From Filobasidium wieringae (lineage: Eukaryota > Basidiomycota > Tremellomycetes > Filobasidiales > Filobasidiaceae), in assembly GCA_001600055.1 (NCBI GenBank), contig BCIV01000007.1:1-64000 (forward strand): a stretch of DNA of 64,000 nucleotides. Reading direction: 5' to 3'. Both the position numbers and the translations under genes were made by a program. Shown one piece after another: positions 1-11,165 of the stretch. The notes beneath the pieces were generated by a model that saw nothing but the letters and a program-made list of their open reading frames with translations, had not been told where the DNA came from and made no database searches. The first letter of the stretch is position 1, and the number at the start of each line of letters is the position of its first letter.

Positions 1-583
1 AGTGTACAAGGTGCACGACTCGTTTGAATGGCTAGGAATCGAATACACCTTGTAACTAGACGCTCTCTACTGTACTACACCACGTTCTAACCCCTAACCT
101 CTCGTTCACAAGTGACCACCAGCTAACCCTCGATGACTAATCGGTTAGGAAGGAATTCTGTCCTAACGGATTACCTAAGCATGACTAGTCTCCAACTCCA
201 ACTGTTCAACAACGGCCAAGTCGGACTGATGACATTGGAAATGGAACTTTCGATTTGGACTTGCTTTAGATACCATCTGGTGACCTTGGTTTTGCCACCT
301 GATTTGGCCAGATTTCTTTGGGATCGACATATAGTGACCACCTTGGGAGCGCTCTACCGTTTTGACGGCTGCTGCCCTTGGGATTTCCTTTACGTATCCT
401 TGTATCCTTGTAGCGTTTTGGATGTTGTTTCAGACGATATGTTCCCTGTCATGTCTTGTTTCTCAACCCTGACCCTGGACCCGCCTATAAAAGCCCGGAT
501 CCCCCTGTAAGCTGTCATCTTTGAGACGGTCTGGCGTTGTCACCGTTGCTGCCCCTGACGTCTTTATTGTATATTCTGGCAGG

Positions 584-1371
584 GTTTCTGTCCTTCTTTT
601 GGTAAACAGACTCCCCGTTGCATTTCATTTTTCACCCCCAACTGGGAACCTCCCTATAATGTCACGTGTTCCACCCTAAGAGTTCAGCTTTGCGAGTGAA
701 ATTTCACAAGTCATGTCTGAAAAAAAAAATGAAATTTAAGATTTGGCCATTAGAGTGCATTTCCAGACGTTACATTTTGATCCATCTTTCACTTTTTTTT
801 TTCAAAATTGCGCTCAAAAACGGGGTTTATTGGCCCTAGCGCCGTCAATTTGCGATTTCCCGCAAAACTTTTGGTATATTCTGAGAGCTGTGAAAATTCC
901 GCATCTAGTCATACCCAATACAATACCGTTGCATGACGTCGATCTCAACCCCAACCCCGGATCCCCCTATAACCCAGTGTTTCTGTCCTTCTTTTCGTAA
1001 ACAGACTCCCCGTTGCATTTCATTTTTCACCCCCAACTGGGAACCTCTCTATAACGTCACGTGTTCCACCCATTGAGTTCAGCTTTGCGAGTGAAATTTC
1101 ACAAGTCATGTCCGAAAAAAAAAAAATGAAATTTAAAATTTGGCCATTAGAGTGCATTTCCAGACGTTACATTTCGGTCCATCTTTAACTTTTTTTTTCA
1201 AAATTGTGTTCAAAAACCGGGTTTATTGGCCCTAGCGCTGTCAGTTTACAATTTCACGCCAAATATTTAGTATATCCTGAGAGCTGAGAAAAATGCGCAT
1301 CTAGACATACCTAACATGTTTGGTTTAGATGACGCCAAAAAAACCCCCACCCCCAGATCCCCCTATAACCC
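584..1371. repeat. Tandem direct repeat, two copies of about 395 bp
   Basis: Two adjacent copies (about 584-975 and 979-1371) share the same order of landmarks: GTTTCTGTCCTTCTTTT, a TCACCCCCAACTGGGAACCT block, GTCACGTGTTCCACCC, an A-run before TGAAATTTA, a T-run before CAAAATTG, GTTTATTGGCCCTAGCG and GCATCTAG. Each copy ends in a GATCCCCCTATAACCC-like block, and a related GGATCCCCCTGTAA sits at 498-510 just before copy 1. Differences are scattered substitutions and changes in homopolymer length, so this is an aged duplication. No reading frame is conserved between copies. Confidence 0.85.
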
Positions 1372-1525
1372 TTCATCTGCTGATTGTGAGGAAGACTGCC
1401 CAAAGTACGGGACGGAGGAGTTAGACTTGGTAACTTATGATGGTTCTCTCGCTTGATTGTTTGATTGTGTGAACTTTTTATCTTGTAATTGGAACCTTGT
1501 CACTTGCCTAGATACATCCATGAAA

Positions 1526-1553
1526 CCCCTAACCCTAGCCCCTAACCCTGGAT
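1526..1553. repeat. Short telomere-like tract
   Basis: The tract reads as alternating CCCCTAA, CCCTAG, CCCCTAA and CCCT units, close to the fungal telomere unit CCCTAA/TTAGGG. A second short CCCCTAACCT match lies near 90. It is only about 28 bp long and imperfect, so it may be an interstitial remnant or chance. Confidence 0.4.
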
Positions 1554-1625
1554 TGATGACAATTCGAACTGCATGCCAATGGTACAAAGATACGATGGCC
1601 TACTGGCATGAAGTTTGCGCAGTGC

Positions 1626-2725
1626 TCACCTTGCTACCAACCGATCGAGCCTTTCTTTAACACCACGTCCTTCCCAGTCGGACCACACGATCGACCCGAC
1701 CCAGTTACTCCGACTGTCCCCCGCTCCACCATCACCTTGTCTACCAGGTTCGTTCCCTCCCCTTGCAATGCCATGCATCCTGATGACGCCTTCGGGCTGG
1801 AAACCCAGCCTTTCTGCCGCTCGGATCGAAGGGTAGTTGGTACAATGTGCTTGCCATTGAACCCGTCGGAACCCAAGTGGGGCTGTGGGTGCGATACTGT
1901 CGGTCTGCTTTACATGATCGTCACTTGTCACCGTGCTAGTCGATTTTGCCTTGGAAGGAACGACAAAAGAATGGGCCGCTATATCCCAGACCGCCATGAC
2001 CTTGTGATCTAGTACGTAGTGTAAAAGAAGGGCTACCGTGTGGGACAGGACATGCGTGCGTTGAGCTTTTGGAAGGATGATGATATGACCTGACGGCAAG
2101 CAGAAGGGATCAACGTCGCGGTCTGGTCCAGCTGCGAGATTCCCTGAGAAGCGAAGCAACAAAGCTCACCTAACTCCGCTGTCAAGTGATTTTGGTTGGC
2201 AAAGACGGCAGCGACGCCGACCATGGATCGGAGAGGCGGGTGGCCGTTTGGAAACGTGTCATCCTGAACAGGTCTCCCTGCGATGTCCGCAAGCTCTGTC
2301 GGGGACGACCTTGGCAAGTCAAAGATGGCAAATAGCAGGTTTGCCTACGAAACAAGTCGACGCAATCGAGATATCAATAACCTCCTTCGGGGGCGCATGA
2401 GTTAAGCCTCAGAACTCACCGGTACGGACCTCATCGAGATCTCTACCCCTTGCAAGAGGTCCTCCAATCCGTCAGCCATATTCTTTGGGTAAGGCATTAG
2501 TCGCATCAACGTCTTCTCCTCCTTAATCTCCTCGTAAAAGTGTCTAGCATGTAGGCTTGGGATAGAAGGGATCAATGTGACTTTGTCCGTTGTCAGATTG
2601 GTCGAAGGAACGAGACCCCCGGCGAAATTGAGATCATATCGGTGAGGAGGGGTGTCAAGATGAGGTTGTGCGTGCGGTGTTGGGGCGGAGGGGGTTGTCC
2701 AGTTGTTCAAGTAGGATAGAGGCAT
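1626..2725 (-). CDS. GNAT-family N-acetyltransferase
   Basis: Three exons (2725-2420, 2344-2170, 2089-1626) join in frame to 314 residues. The product matches the RimJ/RimL-like Acetyltransf_3 type of GNAT proteins that transfer acetyl from acetyl-CoA to an amine; the substrate is unknown. Evidence is the run GHIIILPKAQRTHV after splicing, then GFRRVQWQAHCTNYPSIRAA and ERLGFQPEGVIR, the acetyl-CoA-binding part of the fold, and an ending VGSIVWSDWEGRGVKERLD usual for fungal members. The family is typically cytosolic. In exon 3, about 40 residues between the two conserved blocks have no counterpart in the pattern I know; they could be a loop or an unspliced intron. The start is the first ATG of a frame with good coding character; a Pro-rich N-terminus precedes the domain. 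Confidence 0.82.
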
Positions 2726-2942
2726 GTTTATCCCTTACACACCGCTTTGAGATCTGTAGACTGAATCACTGCGCTATCGATCATGAAATCAATCACCGTT
2801 CGAATCGGGTTACATACGTCATCGTTGTTCGAGAGGGATCTACGTTCCCATATATCGTCAAGTCCCTAAGCTACAATGCTAGCTACAGCGTGCACTTTCT
2901 GCTGCCATCACATCCTGAACACTCGAATCACCTAATCCCATC

Positions 2943-3807
2943 ATGAAGAACATCTTCGCATCTCTCGCTCTTGCCTTGATTACCGGACTGTCCGGGTCGA
3001 GCGCCAACAACAGCAACTCGGGAACACCAGACATCGGTTATGGTAACATCACCTCGACCTTGGCTTCCAATTCGACGTTTTCCTTCGGAGATCGATATGC
3101 TGTGCTCAACCTCGATCTAATCAATGGTATCGTGGGTTCAGTCAACACCACCGAGCAGGGTCAATCGTTCATCAATAGCACGATCGATTGGGTCGATACC
3201 GTTCAAGCCAAAGCGTCGAACCCGCTGACGATCTGGACGAGGATTTATTTCAGCACCAGTCAGCGCCCCGAGTTGGGTCTCGGGGTACCATTCTCTAATA
3301 TCGCTGCAGGATTCGGTAACATCACCGAGCAATCCGCGACTGGTCAGCTATATCCCGCTTTCCAACCGCTGGATACGGACGTCGTCTTGCCCAAGACTAG
3401 GTTCTATGCCGGTGAGTTGGTGCATGAGCATTTCGATCCGGCTAGCTGACAACGCTCCTATCGTTGACAGGTGCTGGAAATGCTCTAGAGGAGATCCTTA
3501 ATGCGTACAAGATCGACACCGTCATCCTGGTAAGTCTGTCCATACTGAAAAGAACCCTTGAGCCAAACCTGACATAATTCTCACCTGCGTACAGAGCGGA
3601 ATCCGAACGTCCGGAGTCATCCTGACCACTGCTATCCACCTTTACGATCTCGACTACAACGTCTACGTGATCTCGGACAACGTCATCGAGACCCCTCCCG
3701 ATAACGGAATCAACAAGTCCATCTTGGAAGCCATCTTGCCCAAGTTTACGGGGATCAACGTCATCTCCTTGCAGCAGGCCAAGGACGCTCTTAGCAGGAG
3801 CGGGTAG
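2943..3807 (+). CDS. Secreted isochorismatase-like protein lacking the catalytic Cys
   Basis: Exons 2943-3411, 3471-3529 and 3595-3807 give 246 residues. Residues 1-21 form a signal peptide (MKNIFASLALALITGLSG), followed by several N-glycosylation sequons, so the protein is probably secreted. The cysteine-hydrolase fold is visible: Asp58 in YAVLNLDLING, Lys151 in VVLPKTRFYAG, and the strand-turn segment IDTVILSGIRTSGVILTTA. In active isochorismatases and related amidases the nucleophilic Cys follows the GxxT turn; here that position is Val184. Fungal relatives with a TSGVVLST version of this turn are common, so the change is not a sequencing slip. The protein may be a pseudoenzyme or act without the usual nucleophile. 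Upstream it is divergent from the acetyltransferase, with 217 bp between start codons. Confidence 0.8.
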
Positions 3808-4124
3808 GATATCACAAAAGGAGTATTGGAACCGGTACTTCAGTGCTCGTCGTAGAGAAACGGGCTATGCGCCTATAGAGCTACAGAAGACATAGCAATA
3901 AACACGAGATGTTATGGCTCGACGGTAATCTACCTGGAGCCAGACACAACAAATATACCGTATTAGACCGTCTTATAATATCCCCACGATGTACGTAGCA
4001 ATACACTCTCTGATATGTCTAATTATACAACGTCACGGAAACGTCTCCATACTTGACTACAACTAATATTGAGCATGGCGTACATTCATTCTTCAGGACC
4101 CCGACTCACGACCTCCACTTCTGG
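3808..4124. other. Convergent 3' spacer
   Basis: This is AT-richer sequence between the 3' ends of the isochorismatase-like and oxygenase genes. It probably holds both 3' untranslated regions. No other feature seen. Confidence 0.5.
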
Positions 4125-5603
4125 CTACAGACGGTCTGCCTCTTTCATCGCCATAAAAGGGCACGCTCCAACGGGAACGGTTTGCTTTCCATCCTGAATG
4201 TCTTCCGCCATCCAGTCCCGTCCCTTGCCTTTCCAACGTCTCGGCCCCAACTCACCAACCTTGTATCCTTCTGGATTATACTTGTCCGCCTTGTCGCCCG
4301 GGTTATCCAACCCTTTCATCCAGCGTAACCACGCAGCGGGTTTCCAACGTTTCCAAATGGTCGGTTGGACGTAGTACGGGTAGGAAAAGTAGACTTGTGC
4401 TTGGTATCGGCCAGTGACGGCGGAACCTTTATCATCGACAGATCGATTGGTGAGGAAACGAGGTCGAGGTAATCCAAGGTGCTTCCGGAACAGCTTTGTC
4501 AGGTAAGCCGAAGTCTGAACGAACCTCCGTATAGGTTCAGAGGGTTCTTCTAGGCTGTCGGTCGCGAAATAGGTATGCTTTATTCGATAAGCTGGATTTG
4601 GGACCGCTGAAGGTCATGGACTCACCCTCCTGCCTTTCTGAACTTTTCGTCATACTGCACGCCAGCGATCTGACGCAAAAACTTATGAGTCCATTTAGGA
4701 AACGAGATCAACCCCATCCGGAAGGTTTCTTCGGTCAGCAGCGCAACGTCCTGGTTATAGCTCAGGTACAGGTGTTCGTGCAGTAACAGATATGCCCTCA
4801 TGTCGAGCATCCAGTCCAGACCATCCCGCCAAGAGACAGGTTTGCTCTCCTCTCCTTGAAGGTTTTCTTCATGGGCCGAATGTTTCGCAGCTTTTCGACC
4901 TAAACCGTGAATCGGTTTCATATCGATGTGCATCATAAGCCCGACGCCCATCCAAAAAGTCCCGATCGCAGCTACTTCCAGATCATTCATCTTTCTCCAT
5001 TCCCATTTTTCCGCCCATATCCAAGGATTGCATGCGAAAACTCCCAGAACGTAGATGAGCTGGTCGTTTGTGATTCGATCGCCGTAGCGTGAGTGGAGAT
5101 AGTTGATACGAGAGACGGCTTCCCGAAAACGGGTCGAGGATGGAGGGAATGAGAACATCTGGTTCATCAATGTTTCCGTATCAAAAAGCCTCTTGGACGA
5201 CTCTTCTGGATTGTGGATCTGATTTGTATGAACGAGAAGCGCTGAAGAATCTGGGAAAGCAAGGGTCTGATGATCGGGGGGAAATCGCTTGGATCGGATG
5301 CACATGACAGGTATCTCGATCCGTTCAACTCACCTGGATAAATCCGTACCCTAGGCTACTATTGAACGCATCCGTCATCTCCAATTCGAGGAGCATCCTA
5401 ACGATCTCCGCTGCTTGGTCCATATCCATCCGAGCGAGGTCAGACCGGGACTTGTGTCCATACTTCTCGATGACTCGGTTTTCGCGACGATGACGAAGAA
5501 CCTGCTGCAGAGGTAGATAGCATGCTACGAACAGCACAAAAGCGGGCCAAGTAGCGTATGGCCATTGAAGAGCGGGGACGAATGTGGAAAGAAGGGACGT
5601 CAT
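4125..5603 (-). CDS. mpaB/Lcp-type oxygenase (DUF2236), membrane-anchored
   Basis: Exons 5603-5334, 5266-4626 and 4554-4125 give 446 residues; an acceptor 21 nt earlier (exon 2 from 5287) would give 453. The protein matches the ER-bound oxygenase mpaB / rubber oxygenase Lcp catalytic domain: SSKRLFDTETLM, then RINYLHSRYGDRITNDQLIY, WAEKWEWRKMNDLE and a C-terminal YKVGELGPRRWKGKG. Members are b-type heme enzymes that cleave C=C bonds oxidatively; the natural substrate here is unknown. An N-terminal hydrophobic stretch (about residues 17-36, TWPAFVLFVACYLPL) fits a membrane anchor. No terpenoid-polyketide cluster surrounds it, so a role in mycophenolic-acid-like synthesis is not supported. Confidence 0.82.
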
Positions 5604-8083
5604 CGGAGAGAGATACGCTTCGAGCTTGGGTGTTGTTGAAAAGGCTGCTCAGTGCCCTCGACGGGTTTCGGTGCCTATTCCGTGTCGTCGGGGTCGATAC
5701 GATTATGAATTTGATGTATGTTCACATGCACTTGATACTTGAGAGACTTGGTCCTTGATCTTTAGGTCAACAACTGTCAAGCACAGACCCGATGTCCGAT
5801 GTATCAGCTCCTACAATGACGATCGCATGTCACGTGATTCAAATGAGGAATCGAGGAGACCAACAACGATAAGAGCAGCTACTCAGAACTGTTCATGACC
5901 ATGATGACGGACAAAGACAGGCTCAGACTATACATATGAGCCTATAGGTCGCACGGCTGGTCATTGCGCGGGCGTTCAAGATGGTCGGATACGTTTCGCC
6001 TCTGAACTCGATCGAGCAAGATAGTTGGCTCGCTGCCATCCGTCTTGTTCGCAATGGACCCCGAAATGTGTTTCGAAAGGCATGGATTTACTGCAAAGAA
6101 GTGTGAAGACCACAATCATAAGGCTCATACCGGCGATTAATATGCTGGCGTTAAGCTCGACATCACGAACGATCGCAAAGCGATACTTTATACGGCGGTC
6201 AAGTCTTTCTCTTCGTAACCACAATATTGGCTCCGATACGTGGAACCTGCAGCAAGACCCACGTGTAATGGAAGTCCATCCTCTTCAAACCAACATTACC
6301 TGAAGATCAGACACACGATGTGTGTTCGTGTGGCCCGAGAACTGTTCCGGATCTAGCACCAACCTTGCGGAGAAACGCCCTGCAGCTTTCGTATCTCCAA
6401 TCCGTTGGAACACCTCAGATTCAAGTTATTGGTACATACTACTCTCATCAGCATGCCTATGATGTTGACCAGCACTTTAATCGCTACAGCCGCTGCAGGC
6501 AAAACCTGGCATAGTGGAAGCTGTACAACTTGTGAGCTTGTGATATTAGCTTGACGTCGTCAACTATAGTGGTATTGATTGACTCCCTCGTAAACCGTAC
6601 ATAGGAACGGATGCCTATCCCCACTGTCATTTACGAAAGCATCCATCGCTACGTGTTGAAGACTGGATCAGTTTCGCCGAGATAACTCTCGGATTGGTTG
6701 GACCACTCAATATTCATCAAGGATGTCGAACAGGCGGTCGTATCCAACCAGATCGTATCCCAGCATCTTCATTTACCCATGGAACATGGAGAGAAGACGA
6801 GTCGGTTCGCTCGCTTCATCCGGTTGACGCCTCATCTCGTAGAGTACATCTTACATCTCAAATTTGACTACTTCTGCAGTGCTGCTGCCGGGCAAAACAT
6901 GGCTACGATCGCCACCACTCCGCTTGTATGGCTTCACTAATTCTGGACGAGGACACATTCGGTAGCCGACAGAAGGCTCGATGTCATCGGACACGAAGTT
7001 ATCATGGATCAGCGTCCATAAACCTCGAGGGGTGGCTTCACACGCTTGGGCGATTCCAGCAGATCAGCGGTCGGTATAGAAGGTCACTACGCTTGCCGCA
7101 TGAGAAGGTCCTTGTTGCCAATAACGGTGCGATACAAAATGGACATCAAGGCCTCAATACCAATACAAAAACATGATCCCTGTGATGTTCACTGCATGCG
7201 GCCCAGACGCAGCAAGCGTTTCACGATCGGGATGGTCTTGACTCACCTCTGACTGTGAGGGCAATACCGATGGTTTAGCGCTGTCTTTAACGCTGTCCCT
7301 GTTCTGCCGTCCCTTCTGATCAGCACAGTCGGAGGGGGAGCAAGTTATCATACTCTGCAAGAATCGCTTGAACATTCGGACTGCTTTAGAGCCGGCAAAG
7401 GGTATGTGCTCGTTCAGACCATATTGGGGTTTATTTTGGCATTGGAGCTCAGCACTATAAGTGCGATTGCAAACAATATCCAGCACTGGGCATGTGAGAC
7501 TGGCCCGTCTGTAGATCTGGCAAAAGCAGTATGTTATAAGTGGTCATCGGCATTACCGATAATTCACCGAAACGGGTTGTTGCAAGATCTTACCCACGGC
7601 CCCCCGCTTTACCATATCTGTGAGGATCAGTGGGTCCACGGTCGAAATCAGAACTCAAATCAGTTCGAAAGCGAAGTAGAGTTGTCATCCAAGGGGCAGT
7701 CGAATATCTCCTATATGCTACATCATATTCACCCGATGTTACCCGATGTCTACAGTGGCTGATCAGCCAGGAAGACGTGCCTCGTGCCTCATCTTCCTTC
7801 TTTTTCTTGGCCTCGATCTCTCTGGACCAATCCCGTCGTTTCGTACTCTTTTGAAGAACGCCGAGGTGGACATGAGCGGGAGCAGTTTGATAACAGATCC
7901 GGATGACAGATGACCGCGCTAAGACCAAATCCATCTTATCTCTTCGGGTCGAGTTAGTACCGTCTTCCACATTTTGGCAAGTATAAAGCCCAGAGCGAGC
8001 GAAAATAAATGTGAAGCAGATTCCTCGCACACAAGGGGAGAATATCCGCCCAAAACCCTTGTCGTCCATCGCCAATCGCAACC
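5604..8083. other. Unresolved 2.5 kb with hydrophobic minus-strand fragments
   Basis: I could not build a gene here. Minus-strand frames contain scattered membrane-like pieces: SILIAGMSLMIVVFTLLC near 6100-6190, AVAIKVLVNIIGMLM near 6430-6500, and WILFAIALIVLSS near 7440-7490. A coding-like stretch runs at about 6760-7040 (ATPRGLWTLIHDNFVSDD and onwards) but hits an in-frame TAA before resuming as DVLYEMRRQPDEASEP. This suits either a very intron-dense multi-pass membrane gene or a decayed one. The last 100 bp before 8084 are the promoter of the permease gene. Confidence 0.3.
7982..7988 (+). promoter_or_regulatory. Likely TATA box of the MFS permease gene
   Basis: TATAAAG lies about 96 bp upstream of the ATG at 8084, a usual distance for a fungal TATA element. 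The assignment rests on sequence and spacing only. Confidence 0.45.
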
Positions 8084-10405
8084 ATGGACGTCTTAGCAGA
8101 ACAAAAAGCATTCGAACGTCGAGTCGTTCGTAAGATCGACTGGCACATCATGCCATGGTGGGTACTTCTGTACGAGATCTGTCAATCACTCGGCACTCAC
8201 ACTTTTACCGGTCTCGCTACTGCCGATCAGGATTGTCATCGGTAAGCCTTTTGAAAAGCACGCATTCAGGTCGACTGGTCTCTGATTGTGCTGCTCCTCC
8301 AGCCTACCTCCTAAACTACCTAGACCGAACAAATTTAGGTAACGCTCGGACACTCAACCAAGATAAACCGGGTGAATCTTTGGTCGAAACTCTCTCGTTA
8401 AAGGGAGACCGATATAACTTTATCGTCGCCATCTTTTTCGTGTGAGTCGCCGAGTTCTGTTTGACTTGAGATCTCCATTGACTTCCGTTTCCATGCAGAC
8501 CTTACGTTATTTGTGAATTCCCGTCCAATATCGCGTGAGTCATGCTCTGAACCAAGTGAACGAGATATCAAACTAACTTCAGGCGTAGTCTAAAATATTT
8601 TACTCCCTCAAAATGGATCGCGCGTATCATGGTGTCTTGGGGTATCGTGACAATCTGCACCGCAGCAGTGAAAAGCTATCAAGGACTGATCATTGTCAGA
8701 ATCTTCCTTGGTCAGTTTCTTTGCGCCGAGGTCGAATATTTGTGTCAAATCACTGACAGAATGATTCCGGACCTATATAGGTATCACCGAAGCTGGTTTC
8801 TTCCCCGGTGTGATGATGTACCTGTGCTTTTGTGAGCGCAGCGACAGTCGGAATATCATGATATGGGCCTGACTAATCCTGCACTTGGGTTCCAGGGTAT
8901 CCACCTCACCAACGAGCTGTAAGTACAGTCTCTTGCGGCTCGGGATATATCCAGCTGAAAAGTTGCCCTTTTCGATAGACTCGAATGGCCATCTTCTCCG
9001 CGAGTGTAGCGGTCTCTGGCGCGTTTGGTGGACTCATTGCCACGGGGGTATCTTTCATGTCCGGTCTTAGCGGTCTTTATGGATGGCAATGGCTGTAGGT
9101 TGAAGCTTGACTAGCCTTTACCTCTCAAGCTGACAGGAGCTCTTGACAGATTTATCCTCGAAGGGATTCCATCCGTCATCGTTGGGGTCCTGATATTCTT
9201 CTACCTTCCTGATTACCCACAGTATGTACAACCTGGCACCAATTACTGAGAGCAGGGGCTGACATATTCGCATTGTGAGCAGGACGGCAAAATGGTTGAA
9301 CGACGAAGAGCGAGACTGGGCTGTCGAAAGAATGGGAGAGTTTGCACCCAAAAGCACTGACAAACATTTCGACAAGGACGACTTTATCGCCACGATTACT
9401 GCTCCGATGTTTTGGATCTTCGCCATTCAATACTTCTTCATGACCAATTCGCTGAATGCTTTTGGATATTTCGCACCCACCATCATCAAAGACATCGGCT
9501 TTACCGGATGTGAGTTGCGGTCTGGCGAACTATAGGCAGGTTATATCTGCTGATATCACTCGTGCCCTTCGCAGACAAGGGCCAGCTTCTAACTGTGCCT
9601 CCCAATGTAGGTTCTCATACTCTCGATGTCGCAACTGGCGGGAGCTGACTCGTGCGCTGCGCTTTAGGCCTTTGCCTTCTTTGTCATCATCGGCAACTCG
9701 TGGCATTCAGACCGAACTCGAGAACGGCCCTTCCATATCATCGCTGGTCTTATCTTTGTTGCCATCGGTTACGTCTTGTTGGCTGCTTGCAAGAACACTG
9801 CGGGCAGATATATCGGAGTGTTTATGATCGCTTGCACCAATGCTGCTGTCATCCCTTTCATTGCCTACCGAACGTGAGTGCCGACTTGTTCCGCGTTCTG
9901 GTCGATACTGATCACCTGACAACCATTTTAGCGCTACTGTAACGGGTGCAACAAGTACCGCTATCGCTACCGGAGGTATCATCGCTATTGCTAACGTCGC
10001 TGGAGGTGAGTCGCTTCGCTCTACTCGCTCACAGAGTTGGACGTCTGACCGAATGGTCTTGCCGTAGCTGTTGCGCCATACCTGTTCCGAGCGCAAGACG
10101 CGTAAGTAAAGACCGTTGCGGAAATTCTGATCGAGTAATAACGTTCTGGCTATATGACTGGTAGCCCTCACTATTATCCCGGACTCTGGACACTCTTTGC
10201 GATGCTGGGAGCTTCAGTCTTCATCACGTTCTACTTACGATACAGACTGGGAGGCTCGTCTGAATACCGCAATGTCATCGTGCAGGATACGCCAGTGCAT
10301 GGTGCCGACGATGGCGAACTTCCTCTGGAGTTGAGCGGCGAGGGTGACGACAAGAAAGGAGAAGAAAATTCCAAAATTTCAGTGTCGGTGAAACAGCTGG
10401 GTTGA
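8084..10405 (+). CDS. MFS transporter, anion:cation symporter (allantoate permease-like)
   Basis: Fifteen exons (8084-8157, 8231-8241, 8303-8441, 8499-8534, 8589-8710, 8781-8831, 8896-8918, 8979-9094, 9150-9221, 9283-9509, 9575-9606, 9668-9873, 9932-10005, 10068-10101, 10165-10405) splice to 485 residues. The Dal5-like signature is clear: RKIDWHIMPW, then AYLLNYLDRTNLGNAR in the first helix, FLGITEAGFFPGVMMYLCFW, ILEGIPSVIVGV, and GYFAPTIIKDIGF at the start of the second half. Such permeases import organic anions such as allantoate, nicotinate or pantothenate across the plasma membrane by proton symport; the substrate cannot be told. Exon 2 is only 11 nt but is needed to restore the first helix. 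The C-terminal tail is acidic and lysine-rich. It is the most intron-dense gene in the window. Confidence 0.9.
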
Positions 10406-11165
10406 AAAGATCATAGATAGGTTGTAGATTGGGAGTCGAAGCGGTCATGATAGTATAGAAATAAAGTCATAATGGCAGAATTAGACAAAGGTGCAGTATC
10501 ATCGAGCCGCCAGTCAAGGACTGGAACTTTTCTAGGATACTCTAACCGTCATCTGCTCGATGTGTGCCCGTCCTGCGAGCGGGAGGATATCCCTGGAAGG
10601 CAGTATCAATCATACCGACAGGCTTACTGATGACGAAGGAAGCGATCTCAGCAATGAGTTGATCGCAAATGGGCTCTGTCTTTGCCGTAAGCTGAACCGC
10701 TATCCGGGGTTGTATCGTCATTGGCTGAGACGTCTGTCGATCCTGAGCTTTCAAACCTGGGTTTGTAAAGCAGTATCCGGAAGCCCGGGGGTTGACACAA
10801 GGTGCGTGTGCTGTTGTGCTGACGGTATGTCTATGGACCTAGAGATATTTTTGGGGGTAGGCTGTTGACTGGCGAGACGCGATCCACTTGGCGTTGGTCT
10901 TTGCCGAACGAACCATCATGACCAAGACGACGTTCAGACGGGCATGCTTTCTGCCTGTCTAGGGTTCTAACCCTTTGCGAATAGTTCGCGTGTTAACTAC
11001 ATCGGGGGTTCAAACCAGCGTGAGGATCGCTTGCAAAATTAACATTGCGAGAACTTGACGAAACTCAAGTACAATCTTGAGGCTACGATACGACGAACCT
11101 CATCAACTGTACAAACCATCGAGAGGAAAAGTACGTGTCGAGGCATCATCGAGCTCTTCTTTTAT
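10406..11165. other. Spacer between permease and dehydrogenase 3' ends
   Basis: The first ~60 bp look like the permease 3' untranslated region (AATAAAG at about 10460). The remaining ~700 bp hold no frame with family character. A GGGGTTCAAACC near 11010 resembles a tRNA T-loop, but no tRNA folds around it. Confidence 0.4.

Larger units (their letters stand above)
1..1625. other. Gene-free left end, possibly subtelomeric
   Basis: I see no convincing gene here. A reading frame at 133-510 has no recognisable family pattern. The stretch holds a tandem duplication (584-1371), a TATAAAAG-like sequence near 485 and a telomere-like tract near 1526. The right edge is the 3' end of the acetyltransferase gene. 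A subtelomeric position is an inference from these repeats and from the accessory genes that follow; the window alone cannot show it. Confidence 0.5.

Noticed and set aside
2765..2815. Possible tRNA 3' half (CCGTTCGAATCGGG)
   Set aside because: Only the inner T-stem pairs form; no D arm, anticodon arm or acceptor stem follows.
4125..5603. mpaB-like oxygenase as part of a meroterpenoid cluster
   Set aside because: No polyketide synthase, prenyltransferase or P450 is nearby.
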